DNA of 64,000 bases, from positions 202,634 through 266,633 of the forward strand of contig NZ_SESI01000004.1 of assembly GCF_006861655.1 (NCBI RefSeq), read 5' to 3'. The notes under the pieces are model-generated. The model had not been told where the DNA came from and searched no databases. It saw nothing but the letters and a program-made list of their open reading frames with translations. Positions within the stretch are counted from its first letter, which is position 1. Every line of letters begins with the position of its first letter. This document shows positions 34,608 through 44,113 of the stretch, one piece after another. The DNA is from Halonotius roseus (lineage in GTDB: Archaea; Halobacteriota; Halobacteria; Halobacteriales; Haloferacaceae). The translations under genes were made by a program, and so were the position numbers.

Positions 34608-35339
34608 TTAGTCGAGGACAACCGATTCCTCGCCGTCGAGGATGTGGGTCTCCGCCCCGCTGCCGGTCGCCTGTACCTCCCGTTCCCACTCGTCGGTATC
34701 GACTTCGATCGGCGGGAACGTGTCGTAATGCATCGGGAAGGCGTGCTCCACGTCGAGCCAGTCGACAGCAACGGCCGCTTGCATCGGCCCCATTGTGAAG
34801 TGGTCGCCGATCGGGACGGCCGCGGCGTCGGGTTCGAGATACGGCCTGATCACATCTTTCATCTCGCTCATCAGACTGGTGTCGCCGGCGTGGTAGAACG
34901 TCGTCGACTCGCTGTCGGCGATCTGGGTTGGTTTGGTGTCGCTGACGACGAAGCCGGCGGGCATGCCGCCCTCGTACTCGTGTTCGGTGTTGATCCCGTT
35001 GGTGTGATCGGCCCGCACCATCGACACAAAGGCATCGCCGCATTCGACGGTGCCGCCGAGGTTCATCCCGATGCCGCCGACAGCATCCTCGAAGCCCAAC
35101 TCGGCTGTCGCGTAGCTGACGACCTCCGGTGTCGCCACCAACGTCGCGTCCGCGAAGTGTTCGGCGTGACCGATGTGGTCGGCGTGTGCGTGGGTGAGCA
35201 GGAGGTAATCAGGCGTCTCGACATCCTCGGGCTCTAACTTGGTGTGAGCGTTGTCGAAGAAGGGGTCGATCAGCAGCGTTGTGTCGTCGACCGTGAGGTG
35301 CCATGTGGAGTGCCCGTGATAGGTGAGTTCAAACGTCAT
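34608..35339 (-). CDS. UPF0173 metal-dependent hydrolase (metallo-beta-lactamase fold)
   Basis: This 243-aa cytoplasmic protein has the metallo-beta-lactamase motif [16 protein letters not shown], an early YHGHSTWHL segment and later [11 protein letters not shown] and [10 protein letters not shown], all characteristic of UPF0173 (YtkL-like). Two metal ions are expected to be bound by the HxHxDH cluster. The substrate is not established for the family. It is divergent from the FAH-family gene across an 86-nt gap. Confidence 0.9.
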   Translation of the reverse strand: MTFELTYHGHSTWHLTVDDTTLLIDPFFDNAHTKLEPEDVETPDYLLLTHAHADHIGHAEHFADATLVATPEVVSYATAELGFEDAVGGIGMNLGGTVECGDAFVSMVRADHTNGINTEHEYEGGMPAGFVVSDTKPTQIADSESTTFYHAGDTSLMSEMKDVIRPYLEPDAAAVPIGDHFTMGPMQAAVAVDWLDVEHAFPMHYDTFPPIEVDTDEWEREVQATGSGAETHILDGEESVVLD

Positions 35340-35425
35340 AGCCAGTGTACACTACCGCCAGCAGCCATATAAAATTCGGCCGCGGTGACCACAACACGTT
35401 TTGGCCCACCACGACGACGCTTGGT

Positions 35426-36166
35426 ATGCATCTCGTCCGCTTCCGTGATCCATCCGGTACCATCCGGCAGGGCACCGCCACCGACGACACTGTCGCCTTC
35501 GGCGACCAGGGGTACGCCCGCGACAGCGTCGACATCCTTCCGCCCTGTGAGCCGACGAAGATCATCTGTGTCGGCCGGAACTACGCCGACCACGCCGCAG
35601 AGCGCGACGCCGATGTGCCGGATCGACCGCTGTTGTTCCTCAAACCACCGAACGCTGTCGCCGCCCCGGCGTCGACGGTGACGCTGCCAGCGGGCAAGGA
35701 GCGGATCGACTGGGAGGCCGAGTTCGCGGTCGTCATCGACGAGCAGTGCCGCAACGTCGCCGAGGACGACGCCCTCGATGTCGTCAGGGGCTACACCTGC
35801 CTCAACGATCTCTCCAACCGCGACGACCAAGACCGCGAACAGAACTGGGTGCGCGGGAAGGCCTTCGACAACGCCGCGCCGATCGGCCCGGTGATAGCGA
35901 CGCCCGACGAGGTGCCCGACGACGCAAGCATCGAACTTCGGGTCAACGGCGAGACGAAACAGGACGCGGCGATCGACCAGTTTTACTTCTCAGTCGCGGA
36001 ACTGATCGCCGAGATCACCGAGTACATGACCTTGGAGCCGGGCGACGTGATCTCGACAGGGACGCCGGCCGGCGTCGGCGCGCTCTCAGATGGCGACCAT
36101 GTCGAAGTCGAGATCGAGGGGATCGGCACGCTGGAGCACGACGTGGTGATCCCGGATAGCGACTGA
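35426..36166 (+). CDS. Fumarylacetoacetate hydrolase (FAH) family protein
   Basis: This 246-aa enzyme has the FAH fold signature: IICVGRNYADHAAERDAD, LFLKPPNAVAAP, the metal-binding WEAEFAVVID with ENWVRGKAFD-like downstream residues (QNWVRGKAFDNAAPIGP), and STGTPAGVGAL near the end. Family members hydrolyse or decarboxylate 1,3-dicarbonyl acids such as acylpyruvates. The ATG at 35426 is preferred to 35345 because GTTTTGG lies about 26 nt upstream and homology begins at MHLVRFRDPSG. It precedes hisC by 49 nt. Confidence 0.9.
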   Translation: MHLVRFRDPSGTIRQGTATDDTVAFGDQGYARDSVDILPPCEPTKIICVGRNYADHAAERDADVPDRPLLFLKPPNAVAAPASTVTLPAGKERIDWEAEFAVVIDEQCRNVAEDDALDVVRGYTCLNDLSNRDDQDREQNWVRGKAFDNAAPIGPVIATPDEVPDDASIELRVNGETKQDAAIDQFYFSVAELIAEITEYMTLEPGDVISTGTPAGVGALSDGDHVEVEIEGIGTLEHDVVIPDSD

Positions 36167-36215
36167 TCGACCCCGTGTAAGCACGCTTAAGGCCCGCGGG
36201 CCGCTCCGCTCGGGT

Positions 36216-37304
36216 ATGCAACCACGGGATCTCTCCGCGACCAGCCCGTACGTCCCAGGGCGGGGGATCGAGGAAGTCGCCCGCGATCTCGGGCTCGATC
36301 CGGCCGATCTTATCAAACTCTCCTCCAACGAGAACCCACACGGCTCCAGTCCGAAAGCCGTCGAGGCAGTCCACCAGCAGGCCGACGACGGCCTCCATGT
36401 CTACCCAAAGGCGTCCCACACCGATCTGACCGAGAAGCTCGCCGACAAATGGAGCGTCGCCGACGAGCAGATCTGGGTCTCCCCCGGCGCGGACGGCGCG
36501 ATCGATTACCTCTCCCGGGCGATGTTGGAACCGGGCCAGTCGGTGCTCGTCCCCGACCCTGGCTTCTCGTACTACCGGATGAGCACACGCCACCACCACG
36601 GTGAGATCACCGAGTACGAGCTCTCGAAAGCCGACGACTTCGCCCAGACGGCCGACCTCGTTCTCGACTCGTACGACGGCGAGCGCATCATCCACATCAC
36701 CTCGCCACACAACCCGACCGGCAGCGAGTGGACACGCGAAGAGATCCGGACGCTGCTCGACGAGGTCGACGACCAGACGCTCGTCGTCGTCGACGAGGCC
36801 TACGGCGAATACTCCGAGCAACCGAGCAGTATCGAGCTCCTCTCGGAGTTCGACAATCTCGCCGTCCTCCGGACGTTCTCGAAGGCCTACGGCCTCGCCG
36901 GGCTGCGAATCGGCTATGCGGCCGTCCCCAAATCATGGGCTGACGCCTACGCCCGCGTCAACACGCCCTTTGCGGCCAACGAGGTCGCTTGTCGAGCCGC
37001 GCTGGCCGCGCTCGATGACGATGACCACATCGAGCAATCGGTTGAATCCGCCCAGTGGGCCCGCGAGTACATGCAGGAGAAACTCGACGCGCCGACCTTC
37101 GACAGCGCGGCCAACTTCGTGTTGGCCGACGTTGGCGACGCCAGCCGCGTCGCCGAGGCCAGCCAGCGCGCCGGCGTCATCATCCGCGACTGCAGCAGCT
37201 TCGGGCTGCCCGGCTGTGTCCGGATCTCCTGTGGCACCCGCGAGGGGACGAAAACCGCTGTCGAGACGCTCAACGAGATCGTCGCCGAGGTGACGCCAAC
37301 GTGA
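36216..37304 (+). CDS. hisC: Histidinol-phosphate aminotransferase
   Basis: This 362-aa fold-type I PLP enzyme of histidine biosynthesis converts imidazole-acetol phosphate to histidinol phosphate. Signature segments are LIKLSSNENPHGSSPKAVEA, ITSPHNPTGSEW, VVVDEAYGEYSEQPS, the PLP lysine in FSKAYGLAGLRIGYA, and CVRISCGTREGT near the C terminus. A CTTAAG box is about 27 nt before the ATG. The stop overlaps the GTG of the adenylate-kinase-like gene (GTGA), the first of two such couplings in this three-gene operon. Confidence 0.94.
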   Translation: MQPRDLSATSPYVPGRGIEEVARDLGLDPADLIKLSSNENPHGSSPKAVEAVHQQADDGLHVYPKASHTDLTEKLADKWSVADEQIWVSPGADGAIDYLSRAMLEPGQSVLVPDPGFSYYRMSTRHHHGEITEYELSKADDFAQTADLVLDSYDGERIIHITSPHNPTGSEWTREEIRTLLDEVDDQTLVVVDEAYGEYSEQPSSIELLSEFDNLAVLRTFSKAYGLAGLRIGYAAVPKSWADAYARVNTPFAANEVACRAALAALDDDDHIEQSVESAQWAREYMQEKLDAPTFDSAANFVLADVGDASRVAEASQRAGVIIRDCSSFGLPGCVRISCGTREGTKTAVETLNEIVAEVTPT

Positions 37305-37921
37305 CCGACGAGCCGGCGACGACTGACGACCCGATGATGACCGACGACGCGACGACGACCGACAACGCAACGACGACTGAATCGACAGCTAGCGACGATG
37401 TAGCACAAAAACTGGTCGTCACCGGCACGCCCGGCACCGGAAAGACGACCGCGACCGAACAGCTCGCCGCCGACACCGACGCGGAGATCATCCATCTCAA
37501 CGACGCGATCCGCGAGTTCGAACTCTACAGCGAGCGCGACGCCGACCGCGATTCGCTGGTGACCGATCTCGACGCCGTCAGAGAACACCTCGGCGAGTGG
37601 CGTGGGATCCTCGAATCACACCTTGCCCACCATGTTGACGCCGACCGCGTTGTCGTCCTTCGGTGTGAACCGAGCATACTGGAAGACCGACTGCGGGATC
37701 GCGGCGACAGCGACGCGAAAGCCCAGGAAAATGCCGAAAGCGAGGCGCTCGATGTCGTGCTCTCGGAGGCTGTTGAGAACCACGGCGAAGGTGCCGTCTA
37801 CGAGGTCGATACGACCGACCGCGAGCCGAGCGCGGTAGCCGCCGAGATCGCCGCCGTCCGCAACGGTGACCGCGAGCCCGGTGTCGGCGCGGTCGACTTC
37901 ACGGGGTATCTCGTCGGATGA
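37301..37921 (+). CDS. Adenylate kinase-like P-loop protein (Fap7/AK6 type)
   Basis: This 206-aa protein has an acidic, Thr/Asp-rich N-terminal extension (residues about 1-32, repeats of TTD), then KLVVTGTPGTGKTTATEQLA (Walker A) and the nucleotide kinase segments HLNDAIREFELYSERDADRD, RVVVLRCEPSILEDRLRDRG and QENAESEALDVVLSEA. Archaeal relatives of Fap7/AK6 phosphorylate AMP and assist small-subunit ribosome maturation. The GTG at 37301 overlaps the hisC stop; an ATG at 37334 inside the extension is an alternative. Its last codons overlap the next ATG (ATGA). Confidence 0.88.
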   Translation: MTDEPATTDDPMMTDDATTTDNATTTESTASDDVAQKLVVTGTPGTGKTTATEQLAADTDAEIIHLNDAIREFELYSERDADRDSLVTDLDAVREHLGEWRGILESHLAHHVDADRVVVLRCEPSILEDRLRDRGDSDAKAQENAESEALDVVLSEAVENHGEGAVYEVDTTDREPSAVAAEIAAVRNGDREPGVGAVDFTGYLVG

Positions 37922-38520
37922 CGCTCGATCGACTCCGCCCGGTCGCCGACCGGCTGCTGACGCCGTTTGTCACCGGGGCCGACAAAGTTGGGTTGACACC
38001 GAACAGCGTCAGCGTCATCTCGCTGGGCGTTGCGGCCGCGGCGGCCGCCGCCTTCGTCGTCGCCGAGCCGCTCTTCTATATCGCTGGGAGCGTCTTCGTC
38101 TTTGCCAACGGCTGGCTGGATCTGATCGACGGCGCGCTCGCCCGCCGCCAGGAGACCGCCTCCGCCGGCGGCGACCTCTTGGATCACGTGATCGACCGCT
38201 ATGCCGATCTGACGATCATCGGTGGCCTTGCGGCCGGGGTCGGCAACTTCGCGCTCGGGTTTCTTGCGGTGACCGGCGTGTTGATGACCTCCTATCTCGG
38301 CACGCAGATCCAGGCGGTCGGCCTCGGCCGTGCCTACGGCGGGCTCGTCGGGCGGGCCGATCGGCTGGCGTTGATCGGCCTCACCGGCGTCGCCGCGGCC
38401 GTCGTCTCCGGCCCGATCGTCGCGGACTACGGGGTCATCGAACTGCTGTTGGCCTTCTTTGCGGTGATCGGCCATATCACCGCCGGCCAGCGGTTCTGGG
38501 GCGCGTGGAACGATCTCTGA
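37918..38520 (+). CDS. CDP-alcohol phosphatidyltransferase (archaetidylinositol-phosphate synthase-like)
   Basis: This 200-aa membrane enzyme has the full catalytic signature: LIDGALARRQET, then GGDLLDHVIDR, with spacing D-G-x2-A-R-x8-G-x3-D-x3-D. LTPNSVSVISLG at the N terminus is typical of the family. It is translationally coupled (ATGA) to the adenylate-kinase-like gene, in a hisC-adk-like-phosphatidyltransferase operon often seen in haloarchaea. The archaetidylinositol-phosphate role is inferred from this conserved context, not from specific residues. Confidence 0.88.
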   Translation: MTLDRLRPVADRLLTPFVTGADKVGLTPNSVSVISLGVAAAAAAAFVVAEPLFYIAGSVFVFANGWLDLIDGALARRQETASAGGDLLDHVIDRYADLTIIGGLAAGVGNFALGFLAVTGVLMTSYLGTQIQAVGLGRAYGGLVGRADRLALIGLTGVAAAVVSGPIVADYGVIELLLAFFAVIGHITAGQRFWGAWNDL

Positions 38521-38568
38521 GTCGCCGGCGGCGCATGCTTTATACCGGGCCGTCTGGTATCGGTGCGT

Positions 38569-39111
38569 ATGGCCCAATGTGAGATGTGTGGTGCCGAGCA
38601 GTCGTCGCTCACCACCACGAAGGTCGAAGGGGCGAAACTGGATCTCTGTGACGAGTGTACGGAGTTCGGGACGGAGGTCAAAACGGAATCCTCGTCGTCG
38701 GGATCGAGCAAATATTCGACATCGAGCAGTAGTTCCGGTTCGTCGGGCGGGAGCAGCGGCTCCACAACAACGGGATCGACGGGTAGCTCGGGCAGTTCCT
38801 CGAACCAACGCCGCAAGGACATGTTCGACGACATGGACGAGATCGCTGGCGATTACGACGATCGCATCCGGGAGGCACGCGAGGGCGAGGGGCTCACCCA
38901 AGAGGAGCTCGCCAACGATCTCAACGAGAAGGCAAGCCTCATCCGCAAACTCGAACGCGGCGACGTGCTCCCGAGCGACGATGTCCGCAAAAAGCTCGAA
39001 TCCAAGTTTGCTATCTCGCTGACCGAGGGTGCCGACGTGGAAGACACCGAGTGGTCGGGCAGTTCCAGCGGGTCGATGACCCTCGGCGACGTGGTCGAAC
39101 GAAAGGAGTGA
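38569..39111 (+). CDS. Multiprotein bridging factor MBF1-like HTH protein
   Basis: This 180-aa protein has an N-terminal zinc ribbon (MAQCEMCGAE and LDLCDECTEFG), a Ser/Gly/Thr-rich low-complexity linker (residues about 44-80), and a Cro/C1-type HTH (GLTQEELANDLNEKASLIRK, then LERGDVLPSDDVRKKLE). This is the archaeal MBF1 architecture; the protein has been linked to ribosomes and transcription in archaea. CTTTATA at 38538-38544 lies about 28 nt before the ATG at 38569. The serine-rich linker is longer than in many homologues and codes for near-repeats of SSGSS. Confidence 0.92.
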   Translation: MAQCEMCGAEQSSLTTTKVEGAKLDLCDECTEFGTEVKTESSSSGSSKYSTSSSSSGSSGGSSGSTTTGSTGSSGSSSNQRRKDMFDDMDEIAGDYDDRIREAREGEGLTQEELANDLNEKASLIRKLERGDVLPSDDVRKKLESKFAISLTEGADVEDTEWSGSSSGSMTLGDVVERKE

Positions 39112-39140
39112 TCCGGCCGGCAGTGTCAGAGCGGACGCAC

Positions 39141-39902
39141 TCAGACGGTGTGTGAATCGCCGTCGGCGTCGATATCGGGTGACGGCTCAACGTCACCGTA
39201 GTTGCTTTTCAGATAGCCGATCAGGTACTCGACGGTTTTTGCATCGTACGTCCAAAAACCGTAAAAATCCCGATCGCCGCGCTCTTCGGCCAACAGCGCG
39301 CACATGTTTTCGTCGACACCGTCGCCGTCGTAGGCGACAAACCAGGTCTTCTGAATCTCCTCGTCGTGTTCGATATGGAGGGTGAAATTGTCGTGATCCG
39401 GGATAATCGGCGTCTCGCTGACCGGGGCGGCGTAGGTGTGTACCGACAGCGAGGTGTGCTCGCCAAGCTGATTGTAGGCGTCGGTCTGGCCTTCCAGTAC
39501 CGACAGCGTCTGGAAGCCGGCATGCAGTTCGCCGCTGCCGATCCGCCAGGCGCGATCCTCGATCTCCCGGGAGGCCATAAACATATCCTCGATCGAGTAG
39601 GAGGTAAACAGCGTCTCATCGAGATGGTCGAGCACCGGACTTCGCTCAACACCCGTCTCCGTGGCCGGCTCTGCATCCGGCGGCTGGTAGATATCGTCCA
39701 GCGACACCGCTGTCACGAAGGCATCCTCCCGGCTGAGGATCGCAAACTGCTCGGGTTCCTCTGGCAGCGATCGTGTCTCAACCGTGAGATGCCGATCCTC
39801 GTACTGGTCGCGGAGATCATCGACGACAGACTCCGGTGTGTTGACAGCCGTCAGCGTCATGGTGCGGGCTTCGATATCCGCGATCAGACCTCGCAACGAC
39901 AT
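39141..39902 (-). CDS. DICT sensory domain protein
   Basis: This 253-aa soluble protein begins MSLRGLIADIEARTMTLTAV and ends with the DICT-type segments QKTWFVAYDGDGVDENMCAL and FYGFWTYDAKTVEYLIGYL. DICT domains are associated with two-component and diguanylate cyclase sensors in other organisms. Haloarchaea carry stand-alone proteins of this length. The ATG at 39902 was chosen over 39953 because similarity starts there. The ligand and partner are unknown. It converges with the MBF1 gene and is divergent from tpiA. Confidence 0.78.
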   Translation of the reverse strand: MSLRGLIADIEARTMTLTAVNTPESVVDDLRDQYEDRHLTVETRSLPEEPEQFAILSREDAFVTAVSLDDIYQPPDAEPATETGVERSPVLDHLDETLFTSYSIEDMFMASREIEDRAWRIGSGELHAGFQTLSVLEGQTDAYNQLGEHTSLSVHTYAAPVSETPIIPDHDNFTLHIEHDEEIQKTWFVAYDGDGVDENMCALLAEERGDRDFYGFWTYDAKTVEYLIGYLKSNYGDVEPSPDIDADGDSHTV

Positions 39903-40025
39903 CCGTACTAGTTCGCACCTTCTCAGGGGAGGTATTTGATGGTTTGTGAACATATCTGACAGGTAAGGGGCCGAACCGCCGACTGAAAGATGAAGCTATA
40001 TGACGCCGGCGGCAAACGGTGAGGT

Positions 40026-40670
40026 ATGTTCATCTTGGTGAACCTGAAAGCGTATCCGTGTGATCCGATCGAAGTCGCCACCGCAGCCCGCGATGTCGCC
40101 GAGGATGCCGGCGTCCGTATCGCCGTCTCGCCGCAGGCCGCCCACATCGAATCTGTCGCCGACACCGGCGTCGAAACGTGGGCCCAACACGTCTCGCCGA
40201 ACGGCTACGGCAGCTTCACCGGCAGCACCCTCGCCGAAGCCGTTGCCGAGGCCGGTGCGGAGGGGACGCTGCTCAACCACTCGGAGAACCGCCGAAAGCT
40301 CGCCGATATCGACGAGTCGGTACGCGCCGCCGAACGCGCCGGGCTGGAAACCTGTGTCTGTGCGAACAACCCGGATCAGATCGCCGCCGCCGCCGCGCTC
40401 CAGCCGGATTCCGTCGCCGTCGAGCCGCCGGAGCTCATCGGCGGCGATGTGTCGGTCGCCACGGCCGATCCGGATATCGTCACCGACGCTGTCGCCGCCG
40501 CTGGCGGCGTTGATGAGGATGTCGATGTCTACTGTGGCGCGGGGATCTCGACGGGCGACGATGTGGTGACCGCCGAGGAGCTCGGTGCCTCGGGGATCCT
40601 GCTGGCCAGCGGGGTTGCCAAGGCCGACGATCCGCGGGCCGCCCTCGAAGATCTCGTCTCCGGGCTCTAA
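40026..40670 (+). CDS. tpiA: Triosephosphate isomerase
   Basis: This 214-aa enzyme interconverts dihydroxyacetone phosphate and glyceraldehyde 3-phosphate. Catalytic residues are visible: Lys in [10 protein letters not shown], His in [11 protein letters not shown] and Glu in [12 protein letters not shown]. The phosphate-binding loops ([23 protein letters not shown]) are intact. It has the short length typical of archaeal TIM. CTATAT at 39998-40003 is centred about 26 nt upstream of the ATG. It converges tightly (9 nt) with the HerA-like gene. Confidence 0.96.
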   Translation: MFILVNLKAYPCDPIEVATAARDVAEDAGVRIAVSPQAAHIESVADTGVETWAQHVSPNGYGSFTGSTLAEAVAEAGAEGTLLNHSENRRKLADIDESVRAAERAGLETCVCANNPDQIAAAAALQPDSVAVEPPELIGGDVSVATADPDIVTDAVAAAGGVDEDVDVYCGAGISTGDDVVTAEELGASGILLASGVAKADDPRAALEDLVSGL

Positions 40671-40679
40671 GCGAGCCCG

Positions 40680-42569
40680 CTATTTTGGTTCGGCAACGTC
40701 GTCAAGAAAGCTTGCTTCGACTGATTGTACCATCGTCGATAGCTCGCTGTCGGTGAGCGTATCGGCGTAGGCCTCCCGGATCAGCTCCGGGATCGCGTAC
40801 CGGTAGCGGCCCTCGCCGAGATGCCGAATCAGCCCTGACTGCCGGAGCGGTCGGTTCCGGCTGTAGGCGAGCTGGTGATCGTCGTCGCCGCCGGCCGCGA
40901 GATGCGCCGACATCGGATCACTGTCGCCGACCTCCCGATAATGTTCCAACATCTTCACCGACCGCAGCGGGAGGTCGACGATCCGATCGGTGAGCTCCGT
41001 GACAACCGCCTCGCGGGTGTCGTGTTCGACCGCCTCGACGAACTCCATGGCCTCCTCGGCGATGTCGGTGCGGGCGACGGTGCCAAAGCCTTGGGAGCCG
41101 TTGGTCGCCCGCTCGCTCGAACCCGACGAGTCCTCGGGGCCGGTGACCTCCGAGGGGTCGACCGGCTCCGGATCGATCGGGCCCGAGTTGTCGCCGCTCG
41201 TTGGATCGATGCTCTCGTCGTCGGTGTCATCATCGAGTGTCGCCGCCACAGCGTCGTCGACGCCGGTGACCGCATCGGCGAAGTCAGCCGGGGTGAGATC
41301 GTCGCCGAAGACGCCGTCGGCTGTTGTTTCGGCACCACCCGTGTCGGCAGTGGGGCTCTCGGCACCGGCAGCCGAACGATCGGCAGCGTGGCCGTTGGCA
41401 CCGCCAGCCGGTCGATCGCTGGTGTGGCCCTCGGCACCGCCGGCCGGGGTCTCGGCGGTCGCATCGACCGCGGCTGCGGCCTCCTCTGCCGGTGGGGCAG
41501 TCTGGCGGTAAGCAGCCTCGGATCGCTGCAACATCGCCTGGGCGAACTGATCGGCCATCCGGCTCAGATCACGGGCGTCCTCAAGCTCCTGTTCGAGTTG
41601 TGTGATCCGGGCCTCCCTTTTGTCGAGTTCCTGCCGAAGATCGGCCAGCTCGCTTTCCCGCCGTGCTTTCTCGTCGGAGATATCGGTGAGCTCCGAGACC
41701 AGATCGTCGCTGACGGATTTGAGCTCCGGCTGTTCGATATCTTCCAGCCCGGGGGTTGCGCCGGCATCGAAGGTCTCCTTGCGGTGGAACTGCACTCGGC
41801 GGATGTCGTCCGACCAGTCAGCGACGAGGAACCCTTCGCCGTCGCCTAACTCCTCGACGGCGTCGGCGTACTCCGAGCCGAGGATGCGGCCGACGACCTT
41901 GGTGTCGTTGCGCCAGGTGAGTCGGTGCCAGACAAGCCAGTCACACTGGGTGATGAAATCCTTCTTTACATCCGCTGGGCGTTGGCTGATGCCGACGACG
42001 CCCAGCCCGTGTTTCCGGCCGCGTTTGCCGATCTTGATCAGCATCTTGCCGGCCTCGCCCATCCCACCCTGTTCGGGGATATACTCGTGGCACTCCTCGA
42101 CAACAAGGAGGAAGGGCTTTTTGAGCTTTTTCTCCTTGGCAAAGAGGTGACGGGCTGTTTCGAGCAGCAGCTCGTTGGCGTCCGCGTCGTCGAGATAGCC
42201 CGACACGTCGAGGATGATCGGGATGTTTTCCTCAAGCGCGAGCGACGCGATCTTCTCGGCGTGGTCGGCGGTGACCTGGATATCGCATTCCTCGTCAGCA
42301 CCGACGTGGAGGATCTCGTAGGCCTCCTTGAGCCCGTAGTACTCGCCGTCGCTGTCGACGATGAGGACAGGAAAGTTGTTGTCAAGGAGGTTTTCGAGGA
42401 CGACCGATGCTGTGTTTGATTTCCCGCTACCGCTTTTGCCCGTGATGAAGCCGCGTCCGGTGAGCAGGTCGACGACCGGCAAGTCGACAGGGGTGCCGGC
42501 GTTGATCTCGTTGGTGCCGCCGGGGCCGGCGCTCACGTCCGCGACCGTGATGGTTTCCTCGCTACTCAT
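40680..42569 (-). CDS. HerA-like hexameric ATPase with coiled coil and C-terminal winged helix
   Basis: This 629-aa protein has a DUF87/HerA-type ATPase in its first about 290 residues: Walker A GKSGSGKS (44-51), a Walker B region KKPFLLVVEECHEY, and IGKRGRKHGLGVVGISQRPA (sensor and arginine-finger region). A coiled coil follows (about 290-355, ESELADLRQELDKREARITQ), then a low-complexity Ala/Gly/Asp linker with near-repeats of the type RPAGGANGH. The C-terminal part resembles a winged helix (SGLIRHLGEGRYRYAIPELI). HerA proteins pump or remodel DNA; no NurA gene is adjacent, so a repair role is not assured. Confidence 0.85.
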   Translation of the reverse strand: MSSEETITVADVSAGPGGTNEINAGTPVDLPVVDLLTGRGFITGKSGSGKSNTASVVLENLLDNNFPVLIVDSDGEYYGLKEAYEILHVGADEECDIQVTADHAEKIASLALEENIPIILDVSGYLDDADANELLLETARHLFAKEKKLKKPFLLVVEECHEYIPEQGGMGEAGKMLIKIGKRGRKHGLGVVGISQRPADVKKDFITQCDWLVWHRLTWRNDTKVVGRILGSEYADAVEELGDGEGFLVADWSDDIRRVQFHRKETFDAGATPGLEDIEQPELKSVSDDLVSELTDISDEKARRESELADLRQELDKREARITQLEQELEDARDLSRMADQFAQAMLQRSEAAYRQTAPPAEEAAAAVDATAETPAGGAEGHTSDRPAGGANGHAADRSAAGAESPTADTGGAETTADGVFGDDLTPADFADAVTGVDDAVAATLDDDTDDESIDPTSGDNSGPIDPEPVDPSEVTGPEDSSGSSERATNGSQGFGTVARTDIAEEAMEFVEAVEHDTREAVVTELTDRIVDLPLRSVKMLEHYREVGDSDPMSAHLAAGGDDDHQLAYSRNRPLRQSGLIRHLGEGRYRYAIPELIREAYADTLTDSELSTMVQSVEASFLDDVAEPK

Positions 42570-42644
42570 TCACGTCCGCCAACTGTACGTGCCCACATAG
42601 TTCCTGTGTCGGTTGGCTCGCCGTCGTCAGCCGGCTGTCGGACG

Positions 42645-44003
42645 CTAGTCGTACCGGCCGAGCGATGATTGGCCCTCGGCGGTGTGATTGTCGCTCTCAT
42701 CATCGTCGTCGGCGCGGTCGCCGTCGTCATCAACCCAGTCGGTGAGCTGTGCGTCGGTGTCGACAGCTTCACGGGCGATATCGGCTGTGTTCTCCCACTC
42801 GGTGCGATCATCGTCCTCGCTGTCGGTCGCCGGCGTGGCGTCGAACCCATCGAGGCGGGCCTGATCCTGAGCACCGAAACTAAGCTTCGAGACCCGAACA
42901 CCGAGCTTGCGCACCGGATCGTCGTCGAACTCGTCGAGGAGATCGAGCGCGATCGATTCGACGAGGTCGGGTTCATCGATCGGCCCCGACAGCGAGGTGG
43001 CGCGGGTGTTGACATCGAACGGCGGGGTGACGACCTTGATCCCGACGGTCTGATACATCGCGTCGCGGCTCCGAGCCCGGGCGGCGACATCAGCCGCGAG
43101 CGCACTCACCCGCTCGCGTTTGGCCTCGGTTTCCTCGGTTGCCTCGGTAAACGCCGACTCCCGCGAGAGGCTTTTCGGGCGACCGGTCGGCGTCACCTCC
43201 CGATCGTCGTCGCCGCGAGCGCGGGCGTACAGCTCCCGGCCGCGCTCGCCGAAGCGGTCGGCGAGATCGGTTGGGTCGGCCGCCGCGAGGTCGCCGGCGG
43301 TATCGATCCCCAGCTCGGCGAGTTCTCGTTCGGTCACCGGGCCGACGCCGTGGATCGCCGCCACCGGCAGCGGCGCGAGAAAGTCGGTGACCTCGCTGGG
43401 ACGGACGACCGTCAGCCCGTCGGGCTTGTCGTGGTCGCTGGCGACCTTCGCGGTCGCCATGTTCGGGGCGACGCCAACGCTGGCCGGCACGCCGACCTCG
43501 CGGTCGATCCGCTGTTTGATGTAGCGGGCGTACCCCTCAGCGATCGTTCGATCCTCGCTCCCGTCGGCATCGACGACCCCCCAACTCGTGCGATCGGTCA
43601 CATCGAGATACGCCTCGTCGATGCTGACCTCCCGGACAACATCGGCGCAGTCGTGGAGGATCGCTTTCACATCGCTGGCGACCTCCTCGTAGAAATCGAG
43701 ATCGACAGGCCGGTAGTAGCCGGCCGGCTCGGCGTCGGTCTCGGCGGCCCGCGGGAGGGAATCGAGAGCCTGGCTGATCGGCTGGGCGCTGTCGATCCCA
43801 TACTCGCGGGCCTCGTAGCTCGCGGTGGCGACCGCACCATGGGGTTCGCCGGCCTCGTATCCCATCCCGACGACGAGTGGCTCGCCGCGGAGCGCGGGCT
43901 CCCGAAGGCGTTCACACGACGCGTAGAAGCAGTCCATGTCGACATGGAGGATGATCCGTGGATCATCGTCGCTCGCCGTGTCGGTAAACTCAGCAAACGT
44001 CAT
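42645..44003 (-). CDS. dinB: DNA polymerase IV (Y-family translesion polymerase)
   Basis: This 452-aa enzyme copies past DNA lesions. Palm residues are visible in ILHVDMDCFYASCERLREP and VREVSIDEAYLDVT, and the thumb helix-hairpin-helix in AIHGVGPVTERELAELGI. The little-finger domain follows. The acidic C-terminal region (about 385-440) ends GQSSLGRYD, a likely sliding-clamp (PIP-type) binding motif. It carries a haloarchaea-style acidic insertion. The ATG at 44003 gives MTFAEFTD before the first conserved motif. It lies between glyA and the HerA-like gene on the same strand. Confidence 0.95.
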   Translation of the reverse strand: MTFAEFTDTASDDDPRIILHVDMDCFYASCERLREPALRGEPLVVGMGYEAGEPHGAVATASYEAREYGIDSAQPISQALDSLPRAAETDAEPAGYYRPVDLDFYEEVASDVKAILHDCADVVREVSIDEAYLDVTDRTSWGVVDADGSEDRTIAEGYARYIKQRIDREVGVPASVGVAPNMATAKVASDHDKPDGLTVVRPSEVTDFLAPLPVAAIHGVGPVTERELAELGIDTAGDLAAADPTDLADRFGERGRELYARARGDDDREVTPTGRPKSLSRESAFTEATEETEAKRERVSALAADVAARARSRDAMYQTVGIKVVTPPFDVNTRATSLSGPIDEPDLVESIALDLLDEFDDDPVRKLGVRVSKLSFGAQDQARLDGFDATPATDSEDDDRTEWENTADIAREAVDTDAQLTDWVDDDGDRADDDDESDNHTAEGQSSLGRYD

Positions 44004-44113
44004 CTCCGATCACCGCCGCGGCGGGATCGACACATCTTGGTCACCGCTGTCTGAGCTGTTGGCTGCCACAGATAAGACAGTACCGCCCGGCAGCTACGCA
44101 ACAGGAGGGCAAC

